A stretch of 32,075 nt of DNA from Chloroflexota bacterium (lineage in GTDB: Bacteria > Chloroflexota > Anaerolineae > UBA4142): positions 17,516-49,590 of the forward strand of contig JACRPR010000103.1 in assembly GCA_016223105.1 (NCBI GenBank), given 5' to 3'. Position numbers and translations under genes: made by a program. Positions 7,590 through 16,071 of the stretch are shown here, piece after piece (positions within the stretch are counted from its first letter, which is position 1; every line of letters starts with the position of its first letter). The notes below the pieces were generated by a model that ran no database searches, was not told where the DNA came from, and was given only the letters and a program-made list of their open reading frames with translations.

Positions 7590-7617
7590 GTAACGCAAAT
7601 TTTCAAATTTGCGCTAC
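7590..7617. repeat. Short palindrome, copy 1 of the GCAAATTT family
   Basis: GTA-A-CGCAAATTT, a TC spacer, then AAATTTGCG-C-TAC. A second copy with the same layout and compensating changes is at 30345-30372. Confidence 0.8.
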
Positions 7618-7636
7618 GCGCGATTATACTCGCGTT

Positions 7637-7665
7637 TTCCAAACACGCCAAGATTGTGCTACAAT
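7637..7665 (+). promoter_or_regulatory. Candidate promoter for fmt
   Basis: An extended -10 (TG-C-TACAAT, hexamer 7660-7665) lies 17 nt after a poor -35, TTCCAA (7637-7642). It is 64 nt before the fmt ATG, so the palindrome at 7668-7712 would be in the fmt leader. An alternative TATACT lies at 7625-7630. Confidence 0.3.
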
Positions 7666-7667
7666 CA

Positions 7668-7712
7668 GATCCGAAGGGTTTTCCGTAGCGAAGCGAAGGA
7701 ACCCTTCGGGTC
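7668..7712. repeat. Palindromic repeat with CGAAGCGAA core, copy 1
   Basis: Arms GATCCGAAGGGTT and AACCCTTCGGGTC (one mismatch) flank a core containing GCGAAGCGAA. It lies in the probable 5' leader of fmt. Copy 2 is at 10104-10140, inside a glycosyltransferase gene. Confidence 0.85.
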
Positions 7713-7728
7713 TTGATTGGGAGGCACA

Positions 7729-8658
7729 ATGGCTCGCATCGTTTTTATGGGTACGCCGGATTTTGCCGTCCCGGTTTTGGACGCGCTGACGCGCACGGAA
7801 CATTCCATCGTCGGCGTGTACACGCGGCCAGATCAACCGGCGGGACGTGGCAAAGCATTGCGCGCGTCGCCGATCAAACAACTCGCGCTCGAACGCGGCT
7901 TGCAAATTTTTCAGCCCGCGACATTACGCAAGCCGGAAAATATCGCGCCTTTGCGCGATCTCGCGCCGGACGCGATTATCGTCGCGGCGTACGGATTGAT
8001 TTTACCGGCGGAGGTGCTCGCAATTCCGGCGCGCGGTTGCGTCAACACGCATGCGTCGCTCTTGCCGCGACATCGCGGCGCCGCGCCGATTGCCGCGGCA
8101 ATTCTCGCGGGCGATGCGGAAACCGGGATTACGCTGATGCAAATGGACGCGGGACTCGACAGCGGTCCGATGCTCGCGACGCGCGCCATCGCGATTGACG
8201 ATGCCGACACGACCGGCACACTCACGCCGAAACTCGCGCGCGTCGCCGCCGAGTTGTTGATCGAAACTCTGCCGCAAATTCTCGCGGGCGCGATTGTGCC
8301 ACAACCGCAAGACAACGCGCGCGCGACGATGTTCAAAACGATTCGCAAAGAGGAAGGGCGAATTGACTGGGCGCGTTCGGCAATTGAAATCGCGCGACGC
8401 GTGCGCGCGTTCAATCCGTGGCCCTCGGCGTTTACGTTTTGGAATGGCGCGCAAATCAAAATTTTGCGCGCGCAGGCGGCAGAATCGAAAACGAATTTCG
8501 AACCAGGTCGCGTGATTCAAATCGAAAAAGAAATCGGCGTGGCAACCGGCGACGGCGTGCTGATGTTGCGCGAGGTGCAACTTGCCGGGAAACGCGCGAT
8601 GGCGATTGAGGAATTTGTGCGGGGGCAAAAAGCGTTTGTTAGTTCAATAGTTGGATAG
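7729..8658 (+). CDS. fmt: Methionyl-tRNA formyltransferase
   Basis: 309 residues, normal length. The N-terminal formyl-transfer domain begins MARIVFMGTPDFAV and carries the signature NTHASLLPRHRG at 106-117, with catalytic Asn106, His108 and Asp144 in place. The C-terminal OB-like tRNA-binding domain covers about 205-309. Fmt formylates initiator Met-tRNA using 10-formyl-THF. ATG at 7729 has GGGAGG 5 nt upstream. The last codons and the stop are built from an octamer repeat array (8646 onward), and the end converges on the last gene of the glycosyltransferase run 40 bp away. def is not next to it in this window. Confidence 0.96.
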   Translation: MARIVFMGTPDFAVPVLDALTRTEHSIVGVYTRPDQPAGRGKALRASPIKQLALERGLQIFQPATLRKPENIAPLRDLAPDAIIVAAYGLILPAEVLAIPARGCVNTHASLLPRHRGAAPIAAAILAGDAETGITLMQMDAGLDSGPMLATRAIAIDDADTTGTLTPKLARVAAELLIETLPQILAGAIVPQPQDNARATMFKTIRKEEGRIDWARSAIEIARRVRAFNPWPSAFTFWNGAQIKILRAQAAESKTNFEPGRVIQIEKEIGVATGDGVLMLREVQLAGKRAMAIEEFVRGQKAFVSSIVG

Positions 8659-8703
8659 TTGCATAGTTGACCAACTATCGAACAATTCAACTATGAAACT
8701 ATG
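8646..8703. repeat. Octamer tandem repeats in inverted orientation between converging genes
   Basis: Three octamers NATAGTTG (8646-8669) are followed by inverted octamers CAACTATC, GAACAATT, CAACTATG and AAACTATG (8672-8703). The array covers the fmt stop and the end of the facing glycosyltransferase gene. The two halves can pair, so it may stop transcription from both sides. Confidence 0.8.
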
Positions 8704-10156
8704 GAACAATTTTATAAATCATCATATTCATCCCGCCCAACTCGCGCGTGAGCGCGCAATTCGTTTGAAAGACCGGGACGAAACGCGAATCGCGCGCGAG
8801 CGCGGGGTACCAATCGGGGAAAAAAATTGCGTGGGTCGTTTGTCGCGAAAATAAATAATCGCGCAGGCGACCTTCGTCGCGTAAAAATGGAATCACTTGA
8901 GGCGTTACTAACCCGGCGAGATCAATGAACGGTTGATCGTACAAATAACCGAGCGCGCCAATATCGTGTGCGGCAACGCGCGCATCGCGCGGCGCGCTGT
9001 CCGCGATCCACCGCGCGCTCTGCACCATCTCGCAATCAATGAACGCGACATCGTTCGCGTACGCGTTCGCGCCGATCAACCAAAACGCGATCAGCGTCGC
9101 CGCGATGGTCGCACCGCACACGCGTCGCGCGACGCGAAGGCGAATCCGCGCGAACAATTCCACCGTGCCGACAATCCCATAAATCGCGATGAATGGAATC
9201 ACCGGCATTTCGTAACGACCATGTTGGTACGTTACCGGCAATCGTGATGCGTACAGCGCGGGCAAGATCACAATCCACGCGACCGGGATCAATGCGCGCC
9301 AATCGCGCGCGCGGATCAATCGCGCGGTGATGAACACAAAACCGGGAAGCAGTAACATTTGCGCGCCGACCCAGGGCACGCTCACCAATTCGAACCAGCG
9401 CAGGATGAACGGCGCGCGCTCGAACAAAATCGCGTACTCGACATTTTTCGCGTAAAAGGTGTTGGGGAGCAATGTGCCGTTGGTGTGCAAGTTGAAAACC
9501 AGGTATGGCGTGAGGAAAATCCCAAATCCCAAAATTCCAAATCCTAAATCGCGGATGCGTCTTTCAAAAAGAATTTTTCCAAAAATCAGCGCGACCAACA
9601 CGATCCCTTCGGGGCGCGTGAGCGTGAGGAGCGCGCCGATGAGTCCGAGCAGAAACGGATGTGCGCGCCCGAAAAATCGTTCGAGCAAAAGCAGGGAGAG
9701 AAAAATAAAAAGCGGAATTTCCATTCCACTGACCGCGCTCCACGCGAGATGCCACTCAAACAAAGTGAATAGTGAACAGTGGACAGTGAACAGTGCAGGT
9801 GGAAAGATTTGGTTGGCAAGGCGCGCGGCGAAAAGTGCGGAGGCGGCGAGGAGAATTGCGCCGAGCAAATATGCCCACGCACGAAAATCAATGTGGAGAA
9901 TGTAACCCAGTGAAAGCAGGATCGTCCAGAGCGGTGAAGTCGAACCCGCGCTCGGTTGCCCGGCGAAAAAAGCAAACTCGCCGCGCGTGCCGAGATTGCG
10001 CGCGTACACCTGGTGAATCCACGCGTCGTCGAGCGGAAAGCCGCGCGCCCCGGCGAACGCGAGGTACGCGCCCGCGCTAATCAACGCGAGCGCGATGACG
10101 ATAGACCCGAAGGGTTTGCGCGAAGCGAATCCTTCGGGTCTGAGGTGGTTAGTCAC
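8699..10156 (-). CDS. GT-C glycosyltransferase-like membrane protein (array gene 12)
   Basis: 485 residues with about ten to twelve membrane helices. After the first helix comes Asp43-Asp44 in PLDDAWIHQVYARN, then GQPSAGSTSPLW; a DDAW/DDAF-type first loop is typical of GT-C enzymes that use polyprenyl-phosphate sugars (the mycobacterial AftB type has a similar motif). A C-terminal soluble region of about 90 residues ends the protein. Donor and acceptor are unknown. The start is GTG at 10154-10156, overlapping the stop of the dCache gene by 8 bp. Three repeats are translated within it: residues 5-17 (LRPEGFASRKPFG), a heptamer array at 9764-9795 (FTVHCSLFTLF) and one at 9517-9550 (LGFGILGFGIF), all in the N terminus or membrane segments. 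Confidence 0.75.
   Translation of the reverse strand: MTNHLRPEGFASRKPFGSIVIALALISAGAYLAFAGARGFPLDDAWIHQVYARNLGTRGEFAFFAGQPSAGSTSPLWTILLSLGYILHIDFRAWAYLLGAILLAASALFAARLANQIFPPALFTVHCSLFTLFEWHLAWSAVSGMEIPLFIFLSLLLLERFFGRAHPFLLGLIGALLTLTRPEGIVLVALIFGKILFERRIRDLGFGILGFGIFLTPYLVFNLHTNGTLLPNTFYAKNVEYAILFERAPFILRWFELVSVPWVGAQMLLLPGFVFITARLIRARDWRALIPVAWIVILPALYASRLPVTYQHGRYEMPVIPFIAIYGIVGTVELFARIRLRVARRVCGATIAATLIAFWLIGANAYANDVAFIDCEMVQSARWIADSAPRDARVAAHDIGALGYLYDQPFIDLAGLVTPQVIPFLRDEGRLRDYLFSRQTTHAIFFPDWYPALARDSRFVPVFQTNCALTRELGGMNMMIYKIVP
9517..9550. repeat. Heptamer tandem array AAATCCC
   Basis: Units AAATCCC, AAATCCC, AAAATTCC, AAATCCT, AAATC. It is translated within a membrane-segment region of the glycosyltransferase gene as LGFGILGFGIF. 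A related heptamer set is at 28425-28452. Confidence 0.85.
9764..9795. repeat. Heptamer tandem array AGTGAAC
   Basis: Units AGTGAAT, AGTGAAC, AGTGGAC, AGTGAAC, then AGTG. It is translated in frame as FTVHCSLFTLF. Confidence 0.9.
10104..10140. repeat. Palindromic repeat with CGAAGCGAA core, copy 2
   Basis: Arms GACCCGAAGGGTT and AATCCTTCGGGTC (one mismatch) flank a core containing GCGAAGCGA. It supplies residues 5-17 of the glycosyltransferase that starts at 10156. Copy 1 is at 7668-7712. Confidence 0.85.
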
Positions 10157-11165
10157 GTTTTTCCTCGCCCGCGCGCAAATTAAATTTGCCGGCGATAAAT
10201 CCCAACACGAGCGCGATCACGAGCGATAACCCGGCGACGAGAATCAGATCGCGGAGCGTATCGCGCGCGGGCGCGCTCACCTCGTCTTCATTTGCCAACA
10301 CGACAACCGACCAAAAATTCAAACGCAGACGCGCGATGCCCGCGTGTTTTGTTTTGCCATCCGCATCGCGAAAGACAATCGGCTTGGCAGACCCGCGCGC
10401 GATTTGATCGCGCAGTTCACCCAGATTTGTCGCGCGAATTTGCGTGATCTCCGCGCCGTAACGGCGTTGTGAAAACGCGCGCGTCATTTGCTCGGCGGAG
10501 AGCGGCGCGAGCGCGACAAATAGTTGCGGCTGGCTCGTGCGATCCGCGAGGCGCACACCGTCTTCATCCACGAGCAAAACATTTTGATCCGCGCCGACCG
10601 CCGCCCACAATTCTTGCGCGGCGACGCGAATGACGAGCGCGCCCGCGACATCACCCGCGTTGTTCAGAATCGGCGCGCTATAGTACTGCACATACTCGCC
10701 GAAATCACGCGCGAGCACCGACGCGTGCAAATGTCCGCGCAACGCGTCACGCACAAACGCGCGTTCGCTCCAATCCGCGAGCATCGAGTTGTCGGTCGTC
10801 ATCGCGACGATCCCAAACGCGTCCACAATCGTCGCGGCGCGAAGCGTGTCATCGGCGGCGACGAGCGCGCGCAATTCTTCGCGCGCGACCGCGCCGCGCG
10901 TGACGCGTTGTGTTTCATCCGACGCGGCGAACGCGCGCAGAGACGGCAACGCGGCGAACGTAAACGTTTGGAGCAAGCGCGTGTTCAATGTGCGCCCGAC
11001 CGAGTCCGCGAGAAATTCCGCGCGCGCGATCAAATCGCGATCCGCATCGGCAAGCGCGCGTGTGCGGTGATCGGCGTAGAGTTGAAAGATCAGCGCGTTG
11101 AGCGCGACACTGCCGATCACCAACGCGGCGAAAAACAGCCCCACAGCATTACGCGAGCGATTCAT
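10149..11165 (-). CDS. Membrane-anchored double-Cache sensor protein without output domain
   Basis: 338 residues. A membrane helix at about 8-30 is followed by a large extracytoplasmic region (31-300) and a second helix at about 306-327, then a short cytoplasmic tail of about 12 residues. The region has the look of dCache_1: a long first helix, then two PAS-like folds, with YYSAPILNNAGDVAGALVI near 163-182 typical of the membrane-distal fold. dCache domains bind small ligands outside the cell. Usual partners (HAMP, histidine kinase, methyl-accepting or cyclase domains) are absent. A ribosome binding site (AGGA) precedes the ATG. It sits 66 bp behind one glycosyltransferase gene and overlaps the next, so it is probably co-transcribed with them. 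Confidence 0.72.
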   Translation of the reverse strand: MNRSRNAVGLFFAALVIGSVALNALIFQLYADHRTRALADADRDLIARAEFLADSVGRTLNTRLLQTFTFAALPSLRAFAASDETQRVTRGAVAREELRALVAADDTLRAATIVDAFGIVAMTTDNSMLADWSERAFVRDALRGHLHASVLARDFGEYVQYYSAPILNNAGDVAGALVIRVAAQELWAAVGADQNVLLVDEDGVRLADRTSQPQLFVALAPLSAEQMTRAFSQRRYGAEITQIRATNLGELRDQIARGSAKPIVFRDADGKTKHAGIARLRLNFWSVVVLANEDEVSAPARDTLRDLILVAGLSLVIALVLGFIAGKFNLRAGEEKRD

Positions 11166-11231
11166 CTTTATTCCTGCACCTTGCGCGATTCATTCCATTT
11201 TGTGATCAGCGCGTTAATCTTCTGATTTTGG

Positions 11232-12860
11232 CTAGGGCACAATTTCGAACACAAACGCCGGGCGATTCAGCGCATCGCGAAAATCGGCGACGCGTTTCAA
11301 ACCGGGAACCGTAACGCGTTCGTTATACAGATCGCTGAACGGGCGCGGGTGATCGAATTCGACTATCACATAGCGCGCGTTATACTTGCGCGCGGCGATA
11401 AACAGCGCGTCCACATTTTCGGTGGGGATCACAATCGCGCGACGATGGCTCACGGTGTAGAACATCGGCGGGTCAACCACCATCACCAGATCATCCGCGC
11501 GCGCGTTTTGATCGAGCCAGCGCGCGATCGGAGTGTAATGTGCGTCGCGCTGATTCCACAACGGAATCACCCCCGACGACGCGCCCCAAATGGCTTGCGC
11601 GTACAGATACACGCTAAAGAGCGCGGCGAGAATGACAAACCCAAATCGAAAAACTTGAGTGGCTTCGCGCAAATTCCACGCGCGGCGACGGCGTGCGATC
11701 CATTCGACGCTCGCGTCAATGCCCAGGGGCGCGGTAATCGCGAAAAACGGCGCGAGCGCGGACGCGGAATGAAACAGCGAACCGCGCCAACTCGGAAAAG
11801 TAAATCCCAACGTCATCACAAGATAAAGTAAAATCAAGTAAATGGTAATGGGTAAATGGTAAATGTGTTGACGCGTTTTCCACCAACCGATGAATGAAAA
11901 GGGCGCAAGAAAAAATACGAGACTGGAAAACGCGAGGATGAACGCGTTTTGAATCGCGGCGTTCACTTTCGAGCCGACAATGCCTTCGAGTCCCCACGCG
12001 AAATATCGCGCCGGCGTCAGATCGTCCGTAAAGCGAAACAGTTCGTCATAGTGTGTCAGCCAAAGTGTTTTCGCGCCGCCGATGGGAAACAGCGCGCCGA
12101 ACGTTATCGTATTGCGCGCGAACCAGGGAAGCATAATGAGCAGGTAACCGAGCGCGCTAAAAAATGTCAGACGTAAAACGCGCGGCGCGATGCGCGATAC
12201 GCGATCCGAATTGCGAATCGCGAAAAATGTAAACGCAATGGGCGCGATGACGAGGAACAAAATGCCGTCGGCGCGCGCGAGGTGACTCAAGCCGGCAAAA
12301 ATGCCGGCGAGAAAAAAGAATTTGTCCGCGTTTGCGCGCCCGCTTTCTTCGATGCCGCGCGCGATCAAAAAGAGCGTGATGCTCCCGGTTATGGCGAACA
12401 CGGTGAAATTGTCCGGGCTGACCCAGTAGATTGTGTAAAATCCGCTGAACAAGGTAAAGAGCGCGGCAGACCAAGCATACCCCTTCGCCTGGCGCTCAGG
12501 GTCTCGCGAAAAAATTTTGCGGCTGAGATAAAACGCGAACACGGGCAAGAGCGCGGACAAGAAAATAAATGGAATTTGCGCGACGCGATACGATGCGCCG
12601 AACAACACAAAGAGCGGCGCGATCAACAGCGACGACAAGGGCATCCAGTACACATTACTCGGATGCGGCAAGCCCGCCGGATTGTCCAAATAATTCCACA
12701 GGACCTCTTCGACGAAACCGCGCCCGCGCGCGAGTTGTTCGGCAATGTGCATCGTGTACGCCGCGTCCATATAGCCGGCTTGCTGAAGCGGCAATGCCGT
12801 GCCCACACGAAATGCCAGCGCGATCAAAAATAGCGCGACGTACGGATTCAGTTTCTTCAT
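11232..12860 (-). CDS. GT-C glycosyltransferase-like membrane protein (array gene 11)
   Basis: 542 residues, about eleven membrane helices and a C-terminal soluble domain of about 100 residues. The first extracytoplasmic loop reads GYMDAAYTMHIAEQLARG (Asp32), then NPAGLPHPSNVYWMPL, a layout shared by PMT/ArnT-like (GT39) enzymes. ATG at 12858-12860 overlaps the preceding stop (ATGA). Two repeats are translated in it: PERQAKG from a CCCTGAGCG-type element (12481-12501) and HLPITIYL from the heptamer array at 11838-11865. Donor would be a polyprenyl-phosphate sugar if family rules hold; the acceptor is unknown. Confidence 0.78.
   Translation of the reverse strand: MKKLNPYVALFLIALAFRVGTALPLQQAGYMDAAYTMHIAEQLARGRGFVEEVLWNYLDNPAGLPHPSNVYWMPLSSLLIAPLFVLFGASYRVAQIPFIFLSALLPVFAFYLSRKIFSRDPERQAKGYAWSAALFTLFSGFYTIYWVSPDNFTVFAITGSITLFLIARGIEESGRANADKFFFLAGIFAGLSHLARADGILFLVIAPIAFTFFAIRNSDRVSRIAPRVLRLTFFSALGYLLIMLPWFARNTITFGALFPIGGAKTLWLTHYDELFRFTDDLTPARYFAWGLEGIVGSKVNAAIQNAFILAFSSLVFFLAPFSFIGWWKTRQHIYHLPITIYLILLYLVMTLGFTFPSWRGSLFHSASALAPFFAITAPLGIDASVEWIARRRRAWNLREATQVFRFGFVILAALFSVYLYAQAIWGASSGVIPLWNQRDAHYTPIARWLDQNARADDLVMVVDPPMFYTVSHRRAIVIPTENVDALFIAARKYNARYVIVEFDHPRPFSDLYNERVTVPGLKRVADFRDALNRPAFVFEIVP
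11838..11865. repeat. Heptamer tandem array GTAAATG
   Basis: Units GTAAATG, GTAATGG, GTAAATG, GTAAATG. It is translated as a hydrophobic stretch within a membrane region. Confidence 0.9.
12481..12501. repeat. CCCTGAGCG...CGAAGGG interspersed repeat
   Basis: Minus-strand CCCTGAGCG, CCAGG, CGAAGGG; read as Pro-Glu-Arg-Gln-Ala-Lys-Gly in a cytoplasmic or loop segment. A relative is at 29180-29199. This short element is familiar from many bacterial genomes. Confidence 0.7.
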
Positions 12861-14500
12861 CGAAGCACCTTGAACAACATCACATCGGAATTGGAATAAA
12901 CCGGTTCTAAATTGACGAGGCGGCGCGGTTCGAATCCGCCCGAGGCGCGCTCACGCGCGCCGAACCACACATACTCGACGCGATAGCGCGTTAAAAAATC
13001 GCGACGCCACGCATCGTCCGCCACGCCAAAAAAATTTTCCGCCGCGTCGAATTTCGTCTCCCACTCCAATGTCTCCGCCCAATGCCCAACCACAACGCGA
13101 TTACCGGCGCGCGCGGCGATATAGTTTCCCGATTCATATAGCCCAACCACAACCTGGGAACGCGTGGTCTGCGTGCGCAACCACGCGACCGCCTCCGCTT
13201 CGCCGAGCGGACGAAAGAGTGGGTACGGTTGTTCTACTGTGGCGGTGAGTGAAACACTCGCCAATATGTACCAATTGGAAAGACTGAACATGATCAAAAA
13301 CGCAACGATCAAAAAACGTTCCAGCCCGGCGCTTGAATAGCGCGGCTGGGCAATCAACCACTGAAACGCGCGCGTGCGTTGCACCCAGGGTAAAAAAAGA
13401 TCGAGGAAGCCAACCGTTGCCAAAATCACGAGCGGAATATGTACGCCTTGCACGAAACGGCGTTGGGGATTGAGCGGCGCGTAAACGAGCAGACCAACCG
13501 CGACCAGCCACACCCACAAAAACGTAAACTCACCGCGCTTGAGCCGGAGCCCCGGCGCGGCGAACAACAGCAACACGCCGTACGCGAGAACATAGTGCGG
13601 CAGTGGCGGCGACAAGGTAATGGACTGCGCGTCCCACGCGCGAAAAACCGGATTCGTCGCCAGCGTCCACGCGTAGCCAAGCACGAGCGGCGCGGGGATC
13701 AGAAACGCGATCGCACAGAGCACCTGCTCGCGCCAGAGCCAGCGTCGCGCGCGCACGGAAAGAAAAATCCAATACAGCCCGGTCGTCAACGCGGTCAGGT
13801 AAATCAAAAATGGATACACAATTGCCAATGCCAGGTTCGTAATGCCAGCGGCGCCGGCAAACGCGAACGCGCGTACGGGTTGCGCCACCGCTTGAACGAT
13901 GCACCAAAAACTGATTTGAATGAGCGTCGCGCCCAACGCAACATGCGGGAACGCCATCGCGCAGAAAAAGAGATGCGCCTCTGGCATTTTGAAATCCACC
14001 GGGAACGCGTCGAGCCAGTACGGTTGATTGAACAAGAACAAGAGCCAGCCCTGCCCGGAACCAAAGAGCGCGAGCCAATACGCGATCCAACGCGCGCGCG
14101 GATTCGGCAAAAATGTCGCGATGAACATGAACGTAACCAGGAAGAGCGCGCCATCGGCAACAATGCGCGCGAGATGCCAGGTCGCTTCGAGCGACAAATT
14201 ACTCACCCGCGCAAAATGTCCCAGTGCGATGTAGAATCCACCGACGAACGCCGGCGCGTGTTCTTCCGTCGTAAAGGGAATTGTGTAAAGCCAGTTGCCA
14301 TCGTACCCCTGTAACATCTTGGCAAAGTAACTCTGCGAATCTTCGGGATTCATCATAATCCCGGTGAATTGCAAATCCGCCGGCGCGAAAGCATACCCCA
14401 GCCCATACGGAATATGCACCAGCGCGACGGCAAAGACCGTCACCAGCAAAACCCGCGTCCATTCACGCGCGGAGATTGACAGAGCAAAATTGAATTGCAT
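12857..14500 (-). CDS. GT-C-type membrane protein (array gene 10)
   Basis: 547 residues from ATG at 14498-14500, with GGTGAGGAG directly upstream; an upstream start inside the previous gene is rejected. About eleven helices. The first loop reads NPEDSQSYFAKMLQGYDGNW (Glu53-Asp54), followed by LYTIPFTTEEHAP, the pattern of a bacterial GT-C-like family of predicted glycosyltransferases. A soluble C-terminal part of about 110 residues follows the last helix. It starts 8 bp after the previous gene and overlaps the next by 4 bp. Confidence 0.75.
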   Translation of the reverse strand: MQFNFALSISAREWTRVLLVTVFAVALVHIPYGLGYAFAPADLQFTGIMMNPEDSQSYFAKMLQGYDGNWLYTIPFTTEEHAPAFVGGFYIALGHFARVSNLSLEATWHLARIVADGALFLVTFMFIATFLPNPRARWIAYWLALFGSGQGWLLFLFNQPYWLDAFPVDFKMPEAHLFFCAMAFPHVALGATLIQISFWCIVQAVAQPVRAFAFAGAAGITNLALAIVYPFLIYLTALTTGLYWIFLSVRARRWLWREQVLCAIAFLIPAPLVLGYAWTLATNPVFRAWDAQSITLSPPLPHYVLAYGVLLLFAAPGLRLKRGEFTFLWVWLVAVGLLVYAPLNPQRRFVQGVHIPLVILATVGFLDLFLPWVQRTRAFQWLIAQPRYSSAGLERFLIVAFLIMFSLSNWYILASVSLTATVEQPYPLFRPLGEAEAVAWLRTQTTRSQVVVGLYESGNYIAARAGNRVVVGHWAETLEWETKFDAAENFFGVADDAWRRDFLTRYRVEYVWFGARERASGGFEPRRLVNLEPVYSNSDVMLFKVLR

Positions 14501-14508
14501 CTCCTCAC

Positions 14509-16071
14509 CTAACGCGCCGGATTGCGATACACGGTAAAATGGCCGGCGCGAAACGCCACATCCCATTGGGCAACCGCGTTCAACAACTGCGTGGTCGCGG
14601 TGATTTTTTCGGTCGCCCAAATTTCCCACATCGGGTCTACGACGGCATAGCGCGCATTCGCCGGCGTTGGATCGAACACAAAGCGCGCGGGTTCAAGCGG
14701 CGTCGGATAATTGTCCGTCGGAAAACCTTGATACGATAACGTTTGCTGAAAATCCGCGACGCGCCCGCGTAACGCCCACCCGATTTGCGGCGACGCGATG
14801 ATCACATCCTCGGGGCGCGCGCGCGCGTTGACAAAATCAATCGCCGCGAGCGCGTCGGGTAACGGCACCGCGAGCACGGCGTCGATCGGCGTGGGTGCGG
14901 CAATCGGTGTACGCAGAAACACCGTCACGCCGGCAAAAAAAAGCGCATCCACAATCGCCAACCAAATAAAAATCGAAACGCCCAGCAATTTGCTGATCCG
15001 AATGATGCGCGTTCGCTGGCTCAACCACGTCCAGCGCGCAAACAAGATCTCCGCGTCCGCCGCGATAATTTGCGCCAGTCGCGGCACAGCGCGCCAGAGC
15101 AACGCAACGATCCCCAGCGCCATAAATGGCACAAGCCCCAGGACGCGATAAAAACCCAAGTCGGCAATCACGCTAAAGCGCAGAACAAAAAATAGCATTG
15201 TAAAAAATATCAGCAAGACCAGCGCGCGTACGCGGCGTGGCTCGATTAGAAACAAACCAATGATGCTTGGGATCATCCACGCGTTTGATCCCAGAAACAC
15301 GGTGTAGTTGAACGAAGCCATCACGAATTGCGCGAGGAGCGAACTTTCGGTGCGCGAAAAGGTCAGCGCAAAATCTTGCATAAACGACGCGGGCGCGGCA
15401 AGGTACGAGACGATCAAAAACAGAATCGGCAGACTCAACGCGAGTGGAAGGCTCCAGAGCAAGCCGCGCCGTTGATAAAACCACCCCGTTACGCCGAGAC
15501 AGATCACAAGCGCGACCGCGACCCAGGTCGTTAGGATCGCGAGAGCGGTAACACTTGCCGCGAGCAAGAGCCACCGCGCGCGCCGCGTTTCAATCAACCG
15601 CAACAGCGCCCAGAAAAATAGCGTGAAGAATGGCATCAGCAAATTGTACGCAAATGCCCAGCGATTGTACAAAACGGCGGAAGGAAAAATCGCGAAACAC
15701 GCCGCAATCGCCAATGCTTGCCAGCGCCCCAAAGAATTTTTGAAAACAAAAAACAGCAACGGAATCGTCATCAAGCCGGCAAACGCGGCAACGGCGCGCG
15801 CGACCAAAATATCGTAACCAAAAATTTCAAACAACGCGGCGCAGATCAAATGATACAACGGCGCGCGCGCGGCGACCAATAATGTCCCGTCCACCGCAAA
15901 GTATTGAAATCGCCCTTGCGCCAAATTCAACGCGATGTTCAGATCACTCCCCTCGTCGGGGTACCAGCCCGGCGCGGTTCGCAAATTGACCACGCGCAGA
16001 TACGCGCCGACCAGCACGATCAGAGCGAGTAAAAATAAAGTTCCGCCGGTCGTCTGGCGCGAATCACGCAT
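14509..16071 (-). CDS. GT39-family (ArnT/PMT-like) glycosyltransferase (array gene 9)
   Basis: 520 residues from ATG at 16069-16071. The first extracytoplasmic loop has Asp39-Glu40 in GWYPDEGSDLN, the classic DE motif of ArnT/protein O-mannosyltransferase-like enzymes, and APLYH further on. About eleven helices and a soluble C-terminal domain from about 410. These enzymes transfer a sugar from a polyprenyl-phosphate carrier. The start overlaps the previous stop by 8 bp, with GGGAG upstream. Substrates unknown. Confidence 0.85.
   Translation of the reverse strand: MRDSRQTTGGTLFLLALIVLVGAYLRVVNLRTAPGWYPDEGSDLNIALNLAQGRFQYFAVDGTLLVAARAPLYHLICAALFEIFGYDILVARAVAAFAGLMTIPLLFFVFKNSLGRWQALAIAACFAIFPSAVLYNRWAFAYNLLMPFFTLFFWALLRLIETRRARWLLLAASVTALAILTTWVAVALVICLGVTGWFYQRRGLLWSLPLALSLPILFLIVSYLAAPASFMQDFALTFSRTESSLLAQFVMASFNYTVFLGSNAWMIPSIIGLFLIEPRRVRALVLLIFFTMLFFVLRFSVIADLGFYRVLGLVPFMALGIVALLWRAVPRLAQIIAADAEILFARWTWLSQRTRIIRISKLLGVSIFIWLAIVDALFFAGVTVFLRTPIAAPTPIDAVLAVPLPDALAAIDFVNARARPEDVIIASPQIGWALRGRVADFQQTLSYQGFPTDNYPTPLEPARFVFDPTPANARYAVVDPMWEIWATEKITATTQLLNAVAQWDVAFRAGHFTVYRNPAR

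Noticed and set aside
9517..11865. Possible CRISPR-like repeats
   Set aside because: Units are 7-8 bases with no spacers and no cas genes are present.
13439..14314. Open frame of 291 codons on the plus strand
   Set aside because: It is antisense to array gene 10, charged and low in sense, with no family motif.
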